A DNA stretch of 64,000 nucleotides from the NCBI RefSeq assembly GCF_002269255.1, contig NZ_CP022823.1:434001-498000 (forward strand). The letters run 5' to 3'. The position numbers and the translations under genes are program-made. The notes under the pieces were generated by a model. The model did no database searches. It saw nothing but the letters and a program-made list of their open reading frames with translations, and was not told the origin of the DNA. This DNA is from Klebsiella quasivariicola (GTDB lineage: Bacteria > Pseudomonadota > Gammaproteobacteria > Enterobacterales > Enterobacteriaceae). Within the stretch, counting starts at the first letter, position 1, and each line of letters begins with the position of its first letter. Positions 36,824-50,889 of the stretch are shown here, in pieces.

Positions 36824-37310
36824 GGTGTTCTCCGTCATGCGTTTCCCTAAGCATGACGGAGACGGCAATTTATCGCGAATATGTCACGAAAAATTGCACA
36901 TTAAGGATATCAACCGTCGCCCTGCCAGGAGGACAGGAGACCAGGAATCATCGGAAAGTGGCACAAGACGTTTCCTTTACCGTGCATGACCCGGCATCTT
37001 TATCAGACAAAAGGGGACACAAGGTCAATCCTTAATACTATGCGCCGCTGGCGTCGGGTTGCCATTCAGCGTCTAAAATTAAAGCGCTTCTGGTGTAGGC
37101 CGCAGGCGGGCGACGATTGGCAAATTTTTTCTGCCGACTATACTCGCTATCGGCATAATTTCGCCGATAATACGCATTCCATTGCCAGACTCGCCATCTT
37201 TGATAGTATGCGTCGCGCTTTAAAAGGTTAATGCTAGCGGCAAGGCGCGCGCCGGCAGGGGGGCCTGATGGTTCATTGGGCAGTCATTCACTCGCGGAGT
37301 TAACACAGGG
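36824..37310. other. msrP-csrD intergenic region
   Basis: The 487 bases hold the divergent promoters of msrP and csrD, though I cannot place hexamers firmly. The only open frame with plausible enterobacterial codon use is at 37040-37231 (listed separately). The last 80 bases before csrD are GC-rich. I see no tRNA, repeat or other element. Confidence 0.5.
37040..37231 (+). CDS. Possible small protein, 63 residues, unknown
   Basis: An ATG at 37040 opens a 63-residue frame that starts MRRWRRVAIQRLKLKRFWCR and ends DSMRRALKG. I do not recognise it. It is very basic (at the N-terminus) and its codons (cgc, cgt, gcc, att, gat) are those of the genes around it. There is no clear Shine-Dalgarno, only AAGG some 20 bases upstream. 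It lies in the csrD upstream region, so it could be chance, and a conserved-homologue search would decide. Confidence 0.25.
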   Translation: MRRWRRVAIQRLKLKRFWCRPQAGDDWQIFSADYTRYRHNFADNTHSIARLAIFDSMRRALKG

Positions 37311-39251
37311 ATGCGATTAACGACGAAGTTCTCAGCCTTTATCACGCTGCTAACTAGCCTGACCATCTTCGTCACGCTGATTGGTGCTTCGCTGAGCTTT
37401 TATAACGGCATTGAGAATAAGGTTGCAAACCGCGTGCAGGGGGTGGCAACGATGCTGGATAACCGGCTCATCACTACCTCGTTTGACCAGCTTGAGCCGC
37501 AACTGGACGAACTGTTGACACCGTTCGAGATCGTGCATATCGATTTCATGCTGAACGGCAAACCGCTCTACAGTCACTCCCGAACCGACAGCTATCGCCC
37601 GCTGGGAAGCCATGAACAATTCCGTGAGGTGACGGTCCCGTCGCTTAAACATCCGGGTATCACTCTGCATCTGGTCTACGTTGACCCGATGGTTAACTAT
37701 TTCCGTTCGCTGTCGGTCACGGCCCCGCTGTCGATCTCTATCGGCTTTATGGTGGTGATTATCTTCTTCGCCGTCCGCTGGATCCGCCGCCAGCTGGCCG
37801 GCCAGGAGCTGCTTGAGCTTCGTTCCACGCGCATCCTGAGCGGCGAGCGCGGGCCGCAGGTGCGCGGGTCGGTCTATGAATGGCCGGCCAGTACCAGTAG
37901 CGCGCTGGATATGCTGCTGTCGGAGCTGCAGTTTGCCAGCGATCAGCGCAGCCGAATGGATACGCTGATTCGCTCCTATGCGGCACAGGATTCCAAAACC
38001 GGCCTGAATAACCGCCTGTTTTTTGACAATCAGCTGGCCACCCTACTGGAAGATCAGGAAAAAGTGGGCGCCTACGGCATCGTGATGATGATCCGTCTGC
38101 CGGAGTTCGATCTGCTGCGGGACAACTGGGGACGCACGGCAGCCGAAGAGCATTACTTTACGCTTATCAACCTGCTCTCTACCTTTATTATGCGTTACCC
38201 CGGCGCACTTCTGGCGCGCTATCACCGTAGCGACTTTGCCGTGCTGCTGCCGCACCGTACGTTAAAAGAGGCGGATAGCATCGCCGGACTGTTGCTGAAG
38301 GCGATGGACGCGTTGCCACCGACGCGCATTCTCGATCGTGACGATATGATGCATATCGGCATCTGTGCTTTCCGCAGTGGGCAATCGACTGCGCAGGTCA
38401 TGGAACATGCCGAAGCGGCGACGCGCAACGCGGTGCTGCAGGGCAGCAACAGCTGGTCGGTTTATGACGACACCCTTCCTGAGAAAGGCCGCGGCAACGT
38501 TCGCTGGCGGACACTGATCGAACAGATGCTCAGTCGCGGCGGGCCGCGGTTATATCAAAAACCGGCCGTCACCCGCGACGGACGCGTGCATCACCGTGAG
38601 CTGATGTCACGGATGTACGACGGTAAAGAAGAGGTGATTGCCGCGGAATACATGCCGATGGTGCTGCAGTTTGGCCTGGCAGAGGAGTATGACCGCCTGC
38701 AGGTGACGCGCCTGCTGCCATTTTTAGGCTTCTGGCCCGAAGAGAACCTGGCCCTGCAGCTGTCGGTAGAGTCGCTAATCCGCCCGCGTTTCCAGCGCTG
38801 GCTGCGCGATGCCCTGATGCAATGTGAAAAATCTCAGCGTCAGCGGATTATTTTTGAACTTGCAGAGGCAGATGTTTGTCAATATATCGGCCGCCTGCAG
38901 CCCGTTATGCGGTTGGTTAATGCCCTCGGTGTTCGGGTGGCAGTGGTTCAGGCGGGATTAACCCTGGTGGGTACTAGCTGGATCAAACAGCTGGATGCGG
39001 AAGTGATCAAGCTGCATCCAGGGCTGGCGCGCAACATCGAAAAGCGCAGCGAGAACCAGCTGCTGGTACAAAGCCTGGTGGAAGCCTGTAAAGGCATGCC
39101 TATGCAAGTTTTTGCGACGGGCGTACGCAGCCGTAGCGAGTGGCTGGTACTGTCTCAATGCGGTGTCACGGGCGGGCAGGGGGAATTTTTTGCCGCCTCA
39201 CAGCCACTTGACACAAATGTGAAAAAATATTCGCAAAGATACTCGGTTTGA
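37311..39251 (+). CDS. csrD: RNase E specificity factor CsrD, degenerate GGDEF/EAL
   Basis: CsrD directs RNase E to degrade the CsrB and CsrC sRNAs, so it modulates CsrA. The 646 residues equal E. coli: two membrane spans around residues 7-30 and 135-155, a HAMP-like segment, then GGDEF- and EAL-type domains. Both signatures are degenerate: HRSDF near residue 304 in place of GGDEF and ELM near 430 in place of EAL, as expected for a protein that neither makes nor breaks c-di-GMP. It precedes mreB in the E. coli order. Confidence 0.97.
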   Translation: MRLTTKFSAFITLLTSLTIFVTLIGASLSFYNGIENKVANRVQGVATMLDNRLITTSFDQLEPQLDELLTPFEIVHIDFMLNGKPLYSHSRTDSYRPLGSHEQFREVTVPSLKHPGITLHLVYVDPMVNYFRSLSVTAPLSISIGFMVVIIFFAVRWIRRQLAGQELLELRSTRILSGERGPQVRGSVYEWPASTSSALDMLLSELQFASDQRSRMDTLIRSYAAQDSKTGLNNRLFFDNQLATLLEDQEKVGAYGIVMMIRLPEFDLLRDNWGRTAAEEHYFTLINLLSTFIMRYPGALLARYHRSDFAVLLPHRTLKEADSIAGLLLKAMDALPPTRILDRDDMMHIGICAFRSGQSTAQVMEHAEAATRNAVLQGSNSWSVYDDTLPEKGRGNVRWRTLIEQMLSRGGPRLYQKPAVTRDGRVHHRELMSRMYDGKEEVIAAEYMPMVLQFGLAEEYDRLQVTRLLPFLGFWPEENLALQLSVESLIRPRFQRWLRDALMQCEKSQRQRIIFELAEADVCQYIGRLQPVMRLVNALGVRVAVVQAGLTLVGTSWIKQLDAEVIKLHPGLARNIEKRSENQLLVQSLVEACKGMPMQVFATGVRSRSEWLVLSQCGVTGGQGEFFAASQPLDTNVKKYSQRYSV

Positions 39252-40600
<1,349 letters not shown>

Positions 40601-40670
40601 TCAGCCTGAAGGTCCGGGGTGGCTTACACGCTGCCCCTGGTCTTTACTGACACGAGAATACGCATAGCCT

Positions 40671-42151
<1,481 letters not shown>

Positions 42152-42158
42152 GGTTGAT

Positions 42159-42740
42159 ATGACAACTCTGTATCTTGCTTCTGGTTCCCCGCGTCGGCAG
42201 GAACTGCTGACTCAGCTTGGTCTCGCGTTCGAGCGTCTGGTTCCAGGTATTGAGGAGCAGCGCCAGCCGCAGGAGAGTGCTCAGCACTATGTCGCCCGTC
42301 TGGCGCGCGAAAAAGCGCAGGCCGGGGTGGCGATGGCGCCGCGTGATTTGCCCGTGCTGGGCGCGGATACGATTGTTATTCTTAATGGCGAAGTGCTGGA
42401 AAAACCGCGCGATGCTGAACACGCAGCAGCGATGCTGCGTCTGCTTTCCGGCCACACCCATCAGGTCATGACCGCGGTGGCGCTGGCGGATAAGCAGCAG
42501 ACGCTGGACTGTCTGGTGGTCACGGAAGTGACCTTCCGGCAGCTTAGCGAGCAGGATATCGCCGACTATGTGGCCAGCGGCGAGCCTTTAGATAAAGCAG
42601 GTGCATACGGTATTCAAGGGTTGGGTGGTTGCTTCGTCAGGAAGATTAATGGCAGCTATCACGCCGTAGTCGGCTTACCGCTGGTGGAAACGTATGAGTT
42701 GCTCAGTAACTTTAACTCACTGCGTAAAGAAAAGGGATAA
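42159..42740 (+). CDS. yhdE: Maf-family nucleotide pyrophosphatase YhdE
   Basis: YhdE removes non-canonical dTTP/UTP-type nucleotides. The Maf signature is visible: [18 protein letters not shown] at the start, [37 protein letters not shown] and the VGLPLVE end. The ATG at 42159 after AAGGTTG gives 193 residues; a longer frame starts 7 residues upstream. It is 2 bases before rng. Confidence 0.95.
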   Translation: MTTLYLASGSPRRQELLTQLGLAFERLVPGIEEQRQPQESAQHYVARLAREKAQAGVAMAPRDLPVLGADTIVILNGEVLEKPRDAEHAAAMLRLLSGHTHQVMTAVALADKQQTLDCLVVTEVTFRQLSEQDIADYVASGEPLDKAGAYGIQGLGGCFVRKINGSYHAVVGLPLVETYELLSNFNSLRKEKG

Positions 42741-42742
42741 AG

Positions 42743-44212
42743 ATGACGGCTGAATTATTAGTTAACGTAACGCCATCCGAAACGCGCGTTGCGTATATTG
42801 ATGGCGGTATTCTGCAGGAAATTCATATTGAGCGTGAAGCGCGACGCGGAATCGTAGGCAATATCTACAAAGGTCGTGTTAGCCGAGTGCTGCCCGGAAT
42901 GCAGGCGGCTTTTGTAGATATTGGTCTGGATAAGGCGGCCTTCCTCCACGCCTCCGATATCATGCCGCACACCGAGTGCGTCGCCGGCGAGGAGCAAAAG
43001 CAGTTTACCGTACGCGATATTTCAGAGCTGGTGCGCCAGGGCCAGGACCTGATGGTCCAGGTGGTTAAAGATCCGCTGGGTACCAAAGGCGCGCGTCTGA
43101 CCACGGACATTACGCTGCCTTCCCGCTATCTGGTATTTATGCCGGGCGCCTCCCACGTGGGCGTCTCTCAGCGTATTGAAAGCGAAGCCGAGCGCGAGCG
43201 GTTGAAAAAGGTGGTCGCAGAATATTGCGATGAACAGGGCGGGTTTATCATTCGCACTGCTGCGGAAGGCGTTCACGAGCAAGAGATGGCCGCGGATGCC
43301 GCCTATCTTAAGCGCGTATGGACCAAGGTAATGGAGCGCAAAAAACGCAACCAGACCCGCTATCAGCTGTATGGCGAACTGGCGCTGGCCCAGCGCGTGC
43401 TGCGTGATTTTGCCGATGCGCATCTTGACCGTATTCGCGTTGACTCGCGGCTGACCTACGAGGCGCTGCTCGAATTCACCGCCGAATATATTCCGGAGAT
43501 GACCAGCAAGCTGGAACACTACAGCGGCCGCCAGCCAATCTTCGATCTCTTTGACGTGGAGAATGAAATTCAGCGCGCGCTGGAGCGTAAAGTCGAGCTG
43601 AAGTCCGGAGGCTACCTGATCATCGACCAGACCGAGGCGATGACGACTATCGATATCAATACCGGGGCCTTTGTCGGGCACCGCAACCTTGACGATACGA
43701 TTTTCAATACCAACATCGAAGCCACCCAGGCGATAGCCCGTCAGCTGCGTTTACGTAACCTCGGTGGCATTATCATCATTGATTTCATTGATATGAACAA
43801 TGAAGACCATCGTCGACGGGTGCTGCACTCCCTGGAGCAGGCGCTAAGTAAAGACCGGGTGAAGACCAGCATCAACGGCTTCTCCCAGCTGGGGCTGGTG
43901 GAGATGACCCGTAAACGCACTCGCGAAAGCGTGGAGCATGTGCTGTGCAACGAGTGCCCGACCTGCCACGGACGCGGAACGGTAAAGTCGGTCGAAACAG
44001 TATGCTATGAGATTATGCGTGAGATCGTCCGCGTGCATCATGCTTATGATTCCGATCGTTTCCTGGTCTATGCTTCCCCTGCGGTGGCGGAAACCCTGAA
44101 AGGGGAAGAGTCGCACGCGCTGGCGGAAGTGGAAATCTTTGTCGGCAAGCAGGTGAAGGTACAAATTGAGCCGCTCTATAATCAAGAGCAGTTCGATGTG
44201 GTTATGATGTAA
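42743..44212 (+). CDS. rng: Ribonuclease G
   Basis: RNase G matures the 5' end of 16S rRNA and degrades some mRNAs, including adhE. The 489 residues have the S1 domain (RGIVGNIYKGRVSRVLPGMQ), the catalytic Asp-containing DFIDMNNEDHRRRV segment and the zinc link CNECPTCHGRG. Length equals E. coli. It precedes yhdP by 37 bases. Confidence 0.98.
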   Translation: MTAELLVNVTPSETRVAYIDGGILQEIHIEREARRGIVGNIYKGRVSRVLPGMQAAFVDIGLDKAAFLHASDIMPHTECVAGEEQKQFTVRDISELVRQGQDLMVQVVKDPLGTKGARLTTDITLPSRYLVFMPGASHVGVSQRIESEAERERLKKVVAEYCDEQGGFIIRTAAEGVHEQEMAADAAYLKRVWTKVMERKKRNQTRYQLYGELALAQRVLRDFADAHLDRIRVDSRLTYEALLEFTAEYIPEMTSKLEHYSGRQPIFDLFDVENEIQRALERKVELKSGGYLIIDQTEAMTTIDINTGAFVGHRNLDDTIFNTNIEATQAIARQLRLRNLGGIIIIDFIDMNNEDHRRRVLHSLEQALSKDRVKTSINGFSQLGLVEMTRKRTRESVEHVLCNECPTCHGRGTVKSVETVCYEIMREIVRVHHAYDSDRFLVYASPAVAETLKGEESHALAEVEIFVGKQVKVQIEPLYNQEQFDVVMM

Positions 44213-44249
44213 GACACCGCGTCATTGTGCGGCTGACAAGGAGAGAGGC

Positions 44250-47200
44250 GTGAGGCGACTGCCCGGGATATTATTGCTCACCGTGGCAACATTGATTGTT
44301 ATCGTCGCGCTGCTGGTGAGTGGCTTGCGTCTCGTGTTGCCGCAGCTCGACGCCTGGCGTCCGCAGCTGCTGGAGAAGATCTCCTCCCTCACTGGCGCGC
44401 CGGTGGACGCCTCGCAGATCAGCGCCAGCTGGCAAACTTTTGGTCCAACGCTGGATGTCCGTGATATACATGTCGGGCTGAAAGATGGCGGCACAATGGC
44501 GGTCAAGCGCGTGACCCTGGCGCTGGACGTCTGGCAAAGCCTGCTGCATATGCGCTGGCAGTTCCGCGACCTCACTTTCTGGCAGTTGCAGGTCCATACC
44601 AATACCCCTATTCAGACCAACGACGGCGGCGACAGTCTGAAAGGCGACCGCATCAGCGATCTCTTTTTACGTCAGTTCGATCACTTTACTCTGCGCGACA
44701 GTCAGCTGAGTTTCCTGACCCTTTCCGGCCAGCGGGCGGAGCTGGCGGTTCCGCAGCTGACCTGGCTTAACGGCAGGAACCGTCACCGCGCCGAGGGGCA
44801 ACTCAGTCTTTCCAGTCTCACCGGCCAGCATGGCGTCATGCAGGTGCGGATGGATCTCCGTGATGAAGATGGCCTGCTGAACAAAGGCCGGGTGTGGCTG
44901 CAGGCTGACGATATTGACGTCAAACCGTGGCTGGGCCGCTGGATGCAGGACAATATTGCCCTAAAGAGCGCCCGCTTCAGCCTTGAAGGCTGGATGACGA
45001 TTGAAAAAGGCGATGTGGCCGGCGGCGATGTATGGCTGAAAAAAGGGGGCGCCAGCTGGCAGGGCGATAACGAAGTCCATCATCTGTCGGTGGATAACCT
45101 GACGGCGCATCTCTCTCATAACCAGCAAAGCTGGGGCTTCTATATTCCCGATACCCGGATTGCTATCGACGATAAACCGTGGCCAAGTGGCGCGCTGGCG
45201 ATGGCCTGGATCCCGGCGCAGGACGTCGGTGGCGATAATGGTCAGCGAAGCGATGAATTACGTATTCGCGCCAGCAATTTAGCCCTCAGCGGCCTCAGCG
45301 GTTTACTGCCTTTTGCCGATAAGCTGGCGCCTTCCCTGGGCCAACTCTGGCGCACTACGCAGCCCAGCGGCAAGATCAACCTGCTGGCCCTTGATATTCC
45401 CCTGCAGGCGACCGAGAAAACACGCTTTCAGGTGCAGTGGAGCGATCTGGCATGGAAGCAGTGGAAACTTCTGCCGGGGGCGGAGCACTTTTCTGGCAGC
45501 CTTGATGGCAGCGTTGAGCACGGGGAACTGCAAGCCCGGATGACGAAGGCGCTGATGCCCTATGTCGGCGTTTTCCGCGCTCCGCTGGAGATCGCCGCTG
45601 GCGAAGCCACCCTCAGTTGGGTGAAAAACGACAAGGGGTTTATGCTCGATGGCCGCGATATTGACGTGCAGGCGACGGGCGTACGCGCTCGCGGCGGCTT
45701 CCGTTATCTGCAACCGCAGGGGGACGATCCGTGGCTGGGCATTCTGGCGGGCATCAGCACCAATGATGGCGGCCAGGCGTGGCGTTACTTTCCGGAAAAC
45801 CTGATGGGTAAAGCGCTGGTGGATTACCTCAGCGGCGCGATTAAAGCGGGGCAAGCCAGCGATGCGACGCTGGTGTATGGCGGCAACCCGCATCTGTTCC
45901 CGTATCCGCATAATGAAGGCCAGTTCCAGGTTTATGTCCCGCTGAAGAACGCCACTTTTGCTTTTCAACCGGACTGGCCGGCGCTGACCGGGCTGAATAT
46001 CGACCTTAACTTTATCAACAACGGCCTGTGGATGCGGGCGGATAAAGCGATGCTTGGCAACGTGGCTGCCAGCAATCTTGATGCCGCGATCCCGGACTAT
46101 GCGCAGGAAAAACTGCTGATAGATGCCGACATCAAAGGCCCGGGCAAAGAAGTGGGACCTTATTTCAACACCACGCCGCTAAAAGAGTCTCTGGGTGCGG
46201 CGCTGGAGTCCCTGCAGCTGGATGGCGATGTGAGCGCTCGCTTACATTTAAACATTCCCCTTGATGGCGAAATGACCACTGCGAAAGGCGATGTCCGTCT
46301 GCAGAATAACAATCTTTTTATCAAGCCATTAGATACTACGCTGCAGAATCTGAGCGGTAATTTCAGCTTTGTGAATGGCGATCTTAATAGCGACACGTTG
46401 AGCGCGACCTGGTTTAATCAGCCACTGAACCTCAATTTTTCCACCCGCGAAGGTGAAAAAGCCTTCCTGGTGGACGTCGGGATGAATGCCAACTGGCAGC
46501 CGTCGCGCACCGGGCTGCTGCCGAAAGCCGTGAATGAGGCGCTGAGCGGTAGCGTCCCGTGGGAGGGTAAGGTCGCTATCGAGCTGCCGTACCACGGCAA
46601 TGCCAGCTATAAGGTCGATATCAAGGGCGACCTGAAGAATGTGAGTAGTCACTTACCTCCGCCGGTCAGTAAGCCTGCCGGCGAACCCCTGCCGGTCAAC
46701 ATCAACGTCGCTGGCGGTCTGAACAGCTTCGACCTGACCGGCTCTATCGGGGCGAAGAATCATATCAACAGCCGCTGGTTGCTGAACCGTAAGCTAACGC
46801 TGGACAGAGCGATCCTTACCACGGACAGCAAAGGCCTCTCTCCGCTGCCCGACCAGCCTGGCGTTGAGCTCAACCTGCCGCCGATGGATGGTGCGCAGTG
46901 GCTGGCGCTCTTCCAGAATGGGGCGGCAAATGAAGTCAGCAGCAGTGTGCTTTTTCCACCGCGCATTGTGCTACGTACGCCGTCGCTGGCGCTTGGCGGC
47001 CAGCAATGGAACAACGTCAGTCTGATGTCGCAGCCGGTTGCCGGCGGCTCGCTGGTTGAGGCGCAGGGACGTGAGATCAACGCCACCCTGACGATGCGTG
47101 ATAATGCTCCATGGCTGGCAAATGTGCGTTATCTCTATTTCAACCCGGCCAGCGCCAGCGGCCAGAGCGGGACGGGAAATGCGCTCCCACAGGCACAGAC

Positions 47201-48047
47201 GCGGCTGGATTTCCACGGCTGGCCCGATCTACAGCTGCGCTGCGCCGAGTGCTGGTTGTGGGGGCAAAAATATGGCCGTATCGACGGCGATGTGACGATC
47301 AAGGGCGATACCTTAACGCTCGCCAACGGTCTGGTGGATACCGGGTTTGGCCGGCTGACAACCGACGGCGTGTGGGTGAGCGCTCCTTCCGGGGTGCGCA
47401 CATCGCTAAAAGGCAGACTGTATGGCAATAAGACGGATGAGTTTGCCAATTTCTTCGGTGTTTCCACGCCGGTGAAGGATTCGTCGTTTGATATCGACTA
47501 CGATCTGCACTGGCGCGCGCCGCCCTGGTCGCCAGATGTGGCGTCGCTCAATGGCATCATTAAAAGTCACCTTGGCAAAGGGCAGTTTACCGACCTGAGT
47601 ACCGGACACGCTGGCCAGCTGCTGCGTTTGCTGAGCGTCGATGCCCTGCTGCGTAAACTGCGTTTCGATTTCAGCGATACTTTCAGCGAAGGCTTTTATT
47701 TCGATTCTATTAACAGTACGGCATGGATTAAGGATGGCGTACTGCATACCGATGATACGCTGGTGGATGGCCTGGAAGCCGACATTGCCATGAAAGGGTC
47801 GGTCGACCTGGTGCGTCGACGGCTGGATCTGCAAGCGGTGGTTGCGCCGGAAATCTCCGCCACCGTCGGCGTGGCAGCAGCCTTCGCCGTCAACCCGATC
47901 GTCGGCGCGGCGGTATTTGCCGCCAGCAAGGTGCTGGGGCCGCTGTGGAACAAAGTCTCGATTCTGCGCTATCGCATCACTGGCCCGATTGACCAGCCGC
48001 AGATCAATGAAGTGCTGCGCCAGGCGCGTAGCAACAAAAAGCAATGA
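44250..48047 (+). CDS. yhdP: AsmA-family phospholipid-transport protein YhdP (GTG start)
   Basis: YhdP is a very large inner-membrane anchored protein with a periplasmic repeating-groove domain, one of three AsmA-like proteins implicated in phospholipid transport to the outer membrane. The 1265 residues start VRRLPGILLLTVATLIVIVA (one span, residues 6-29), then an AsmA/DUF3971 region and end with an amphipathic tail. The GTG follows GGAGAGAGG. It lies between rng and tldD, as in E. coli. Confidence 0.96.
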   Translation: MRRLPGILLLTVATLIVIVALLVSGLRLVLPQLDAWRPQLLEKISSLTGAPVDASQISASWQTFGPTLDVRDIHVGLKDGGTMAVKRVTLALDVWQSLLHMRWQFRDLTFWQLQVHTNTPIQTNDGGDSLKGDRISDLFLRQFDHFTLRDSQLSFLTLSGQRAELAVPQLTWLNGRNRHRAEGQLSLSSLTGQHGVMQVRMDLRDEDGLLNKGRVWLQADDIDVKPWLGRWMQDNIALKSARFSLEGWMTIEKGDVAGGDVWLKKGGASWQGDNEVHHLSVDNLTAHLSHNQQSWGFYIPDTRIAIDDKPWPSGALAMAWIPAQDVGGDNGQRSDELRIRASNLALSGLSGLLPFADKLAPSLGQLWRTTQPSGKINLLALDIPLQATEKTRFQVQWSDLAWKQWKLLPGAEHFSGSLDGSVEHGELQARMTKALMPYVGVFRAPLEIAAGEATLSWVKNDKGFMLDGRDIDVQATGVRARGGFRYLQPQGDDPWLGILAGISTNDGGQAWRYFPENLMGKALVDYLSGAIKAGQASDATLVYGGNPHLFPYPHNEGQFQVYVPLKNATFAFQPDWPALTGLNIDLNFINNGLWMRADKAMLGNVAASNLDAAIPDYAQEKLLIDADIKGPGKEVGPYFNTTPLKESLGAALESLQLDGDVSARLHLNIPLDGEMTTAKGDVRLQNNNLFIKPLDTTLQNLSGNFSFVNGDLNSDTLSATWFNQPLNLNFSTREGEKAFLVDVGMNANWQPSRTGLLPKAVNEALSGSVPWEGKVAIELPYHGNASYKVDIKGDLKNVSSHLPPPVSKPAGEPLPVNINVAGGLNSFDLTGSIGAKNHINSRWLLNRKLTLDRAILTTDSKGLSPLPDQPGVELNLPPMDGAQWLALFQNGAANEVSSSVLFPPRIVLRTPSLALGGQQWNNVSLMSQPVAGGSLVEAQGREINATLTMRDNAPWLANVRYLYFNPASASGQSGTGNALPQAQTRLDFHGWPDLQLRCAECWLWGQKYGRIDGDVTIKGDTLTLANGLVDTGFGRLTTDGVWVSAPSGVRTSLKGRLYGNKTDEFANFFGVSTPVKDSSFDIDYDLHWRAPPWSPDVASLNGIIKSHLGKGQFTDLSTGHAGQLLRLLSVDALLRKLRFDFSDTFSEGFYFDSINSTAWIKDGVLHTDDTLVDGLEADIAMKGSVDLVRRRLDLQAVVAPEISATVGVAAAFAVNPIVGAAVFAASKVLGPLWNKVSILRYRITGPIDQPQINEVLRQARSNKKQ

Positions 48048-48087
48048 TTTGACGATTGCCGGGAATTGCCGCAATCTCAATAGATAG

Positions 48088-49581
<1,494 letters not shown>

Positions 49582-49589
49582 TCCTTACC

Positions 49590-49614
49590 GGGTTCCCGGC
49601 GCCGCCGGGAACCC
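49590..49614. terminator. Hairpin between convergent tldD and aaeR
   Basis: GGGTTCCCGGC (49590-49600) and GCCGGGAACCC (49604-49614) are exact complements around a three-base GCC loop. The 11-bp GC-rich stem has no long T-run on either side, but lies where both transcripts must end, so it is a likely bidirectional terminator. Confidence 0.8.
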
Positions 49615-49616
49615 CT

Positions 49617-50546
49617 TCACCGGGCGATCCCGCGTCCGTGCATTCCCTGATAAATCTTTGCCACGTCGACAAAATACTCCGTCAGATAGTTGATGCAGAC
49701 CTGCACTTTCAGCGGCAGTTTATCCTTTTCCGTATACAGGGCGTAGACCGGACGCGGATCGGACTGATAGCTGGGCAGCAGGATCTCCAGTTCACCTCGG
49801 TTGATCTCCTCGATCGCCCACATCAGCGGTACGTAAGCGATGCCCACCCCGGCCGTCAGCCAGCGCACCAGGGTCATGGGATCGTTGGTCACAAAGCGAC
49901 CCTGCGGGGTCACCCGGGTTGAGATCCCTTCCGGGGCAATAATTTCAAATTCGTTGTCCGGTCGCACGCTATATTCCAGCCATGCATGGCTGGCCAGATC
50001 GGCCGGTTTTTCCGGATGGCCAGCCTGTGTCAGATAGCTTTTTGCGGCACATAACACCATCGGCATTGAGCCCAGGCGGCGGGAAAAGAGGCTGGAATCC
50101 TGCAGCGCGCCAACGCGGATAACGACGTCAAGGCCATCGGCGATCAGGTCCGGCGCGGGTATCCCGGTGACCAGATTTACGGAGAGTCCAGGGTATTCTT
50201 TCAGCATCTCCGCGGTTATGCGAGCCAGGACATTTTGTGCCATAGTTGAAGAGCAGCCGATGCGCAGCGTCCCGATTGGCGTGTTGTTAAATGCGTATAA
50301 TTGCTCATGGACATCCTGCGCTTCAAAGAGCATCCTACGGCAGCCCTGGTAATAGATTTTACCGGCTTCTGTTAAGCCAAGGCTGCGGGTGCTGCGGTTA
50401 AGCAGCTTCACCTGCAGTTCATCCTCCAGTTTTGCGACTGTCTGGCTGATCGAGGAAACGCTCATCTGAAGCTGGCGGGCCGCCGCGGTGAATGAACCTA
50501 ATTCGACCACTTTGGCGAAGACGGACATGCGTTTTAGTCGTTCCAT
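49617..50546 (-). CDS. aaeR: LysR-family regulator AaeR
   Basis: AaeR activates the divergent aaeXAB efflux genes in response to aromatic carboxylic acids. The 309 residues have the N-terminal LysR helix-turn-helix (ELGSFTAAARQLQMSVSSIS) and the substrate-binding domain. It is divergent from aaeX with 132 bases between. Confidence 0.95.
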   Translation of the reverse strand: MERLKRMSVFAKVVELGSFTAAARQLQMSVSSISQTVAKLEDELQVKLLNRSTRSLGLTEAGKIYYQGCRRMLFEAQDVHEQLYAFNNTPIGTLRIGCSSTMAQNVLARITAEMLKEYPGLSVNLVTGIPAPDLIADGLDVVIRVGALQDSSLFSRRLGSMPMVLCAAKSYLTQAGHPEKPADLASHAWLEYSVRPDNEFEIIAPEGISTRVTPQGRFVTNDPMTLVRWLTAGVGIAYVPLMWAIEEINRGELEILLPSYQSDPRPVYALYTEKDKLPLKVQVCINYLTEYFVDVAKIYQGMHGRGIAR

Positions 50547-50678
50547 TATTCACTCTGGCTTAAAAGTGATTTAGATCACACATTATAGATAATGCTGCAA
50601 TTGTTACGTTAATATATTGTTAGCTACATAATAAACGCATCTCGCTCACTACCTGTACGCTTCTTATTCAAGGTCATC
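50547..50678. promoter_or_regulatory. aaeR-aaeX divergent promoter region with CRP-like site
   Basis: AGTGATTTAGATCACA at 50565-50580 fits the CRP consensus TGTGA-N6-TCACA with one mismatch (AGTGA), 19 bases from the aaeR start. The rest is AT-rich and should hold the AaeR-binding site and the aaeX promoter. Catabolite control is an inference. Confidence 0.6.
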
Positions 50679-50882
50679 ATGAGTCTGTTTCCTGTCATCG
50701 TGATTTTCGGCTTATCGTTTCCGCCGATCTTCTTCGAGTTGCTATTGTCGCTGGCCATCTTCTGGCTGGTGCACCGATTGCTGGTTCCGACCGGCATATA
50801 CGATTTTGTCTGGCACCCTGCACTGTTTAATACGGCGCTTTATTGCTGCCTTTTTTATTTGATATCGCGCTTGTTCGTTTGA
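50679..50882 (+). CDS. aaeX: DUF1656 membrane protein AaeX
   Basis: AaeX is a 67-residue membrane protein of the aromatic-acid efflux operon; its exact role is not known. Two hydrophobic spans are visible ([20 protein letters not shown] and [14 protein letters not shown]). It starts [11 protein letters not shown] and lies 7 bases before aaeA. Confidence 0.92.
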
Positions 50883-50889
50883 GGTTGAT

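Noticed and set aside
37311..39251. Active c-di-GMP cyclase or phosphodiesterase
   Set aside because: The motifs are HRSDF and ELM instead of GGDEF and EAL, as in CsrD, so catalysis is not expected.
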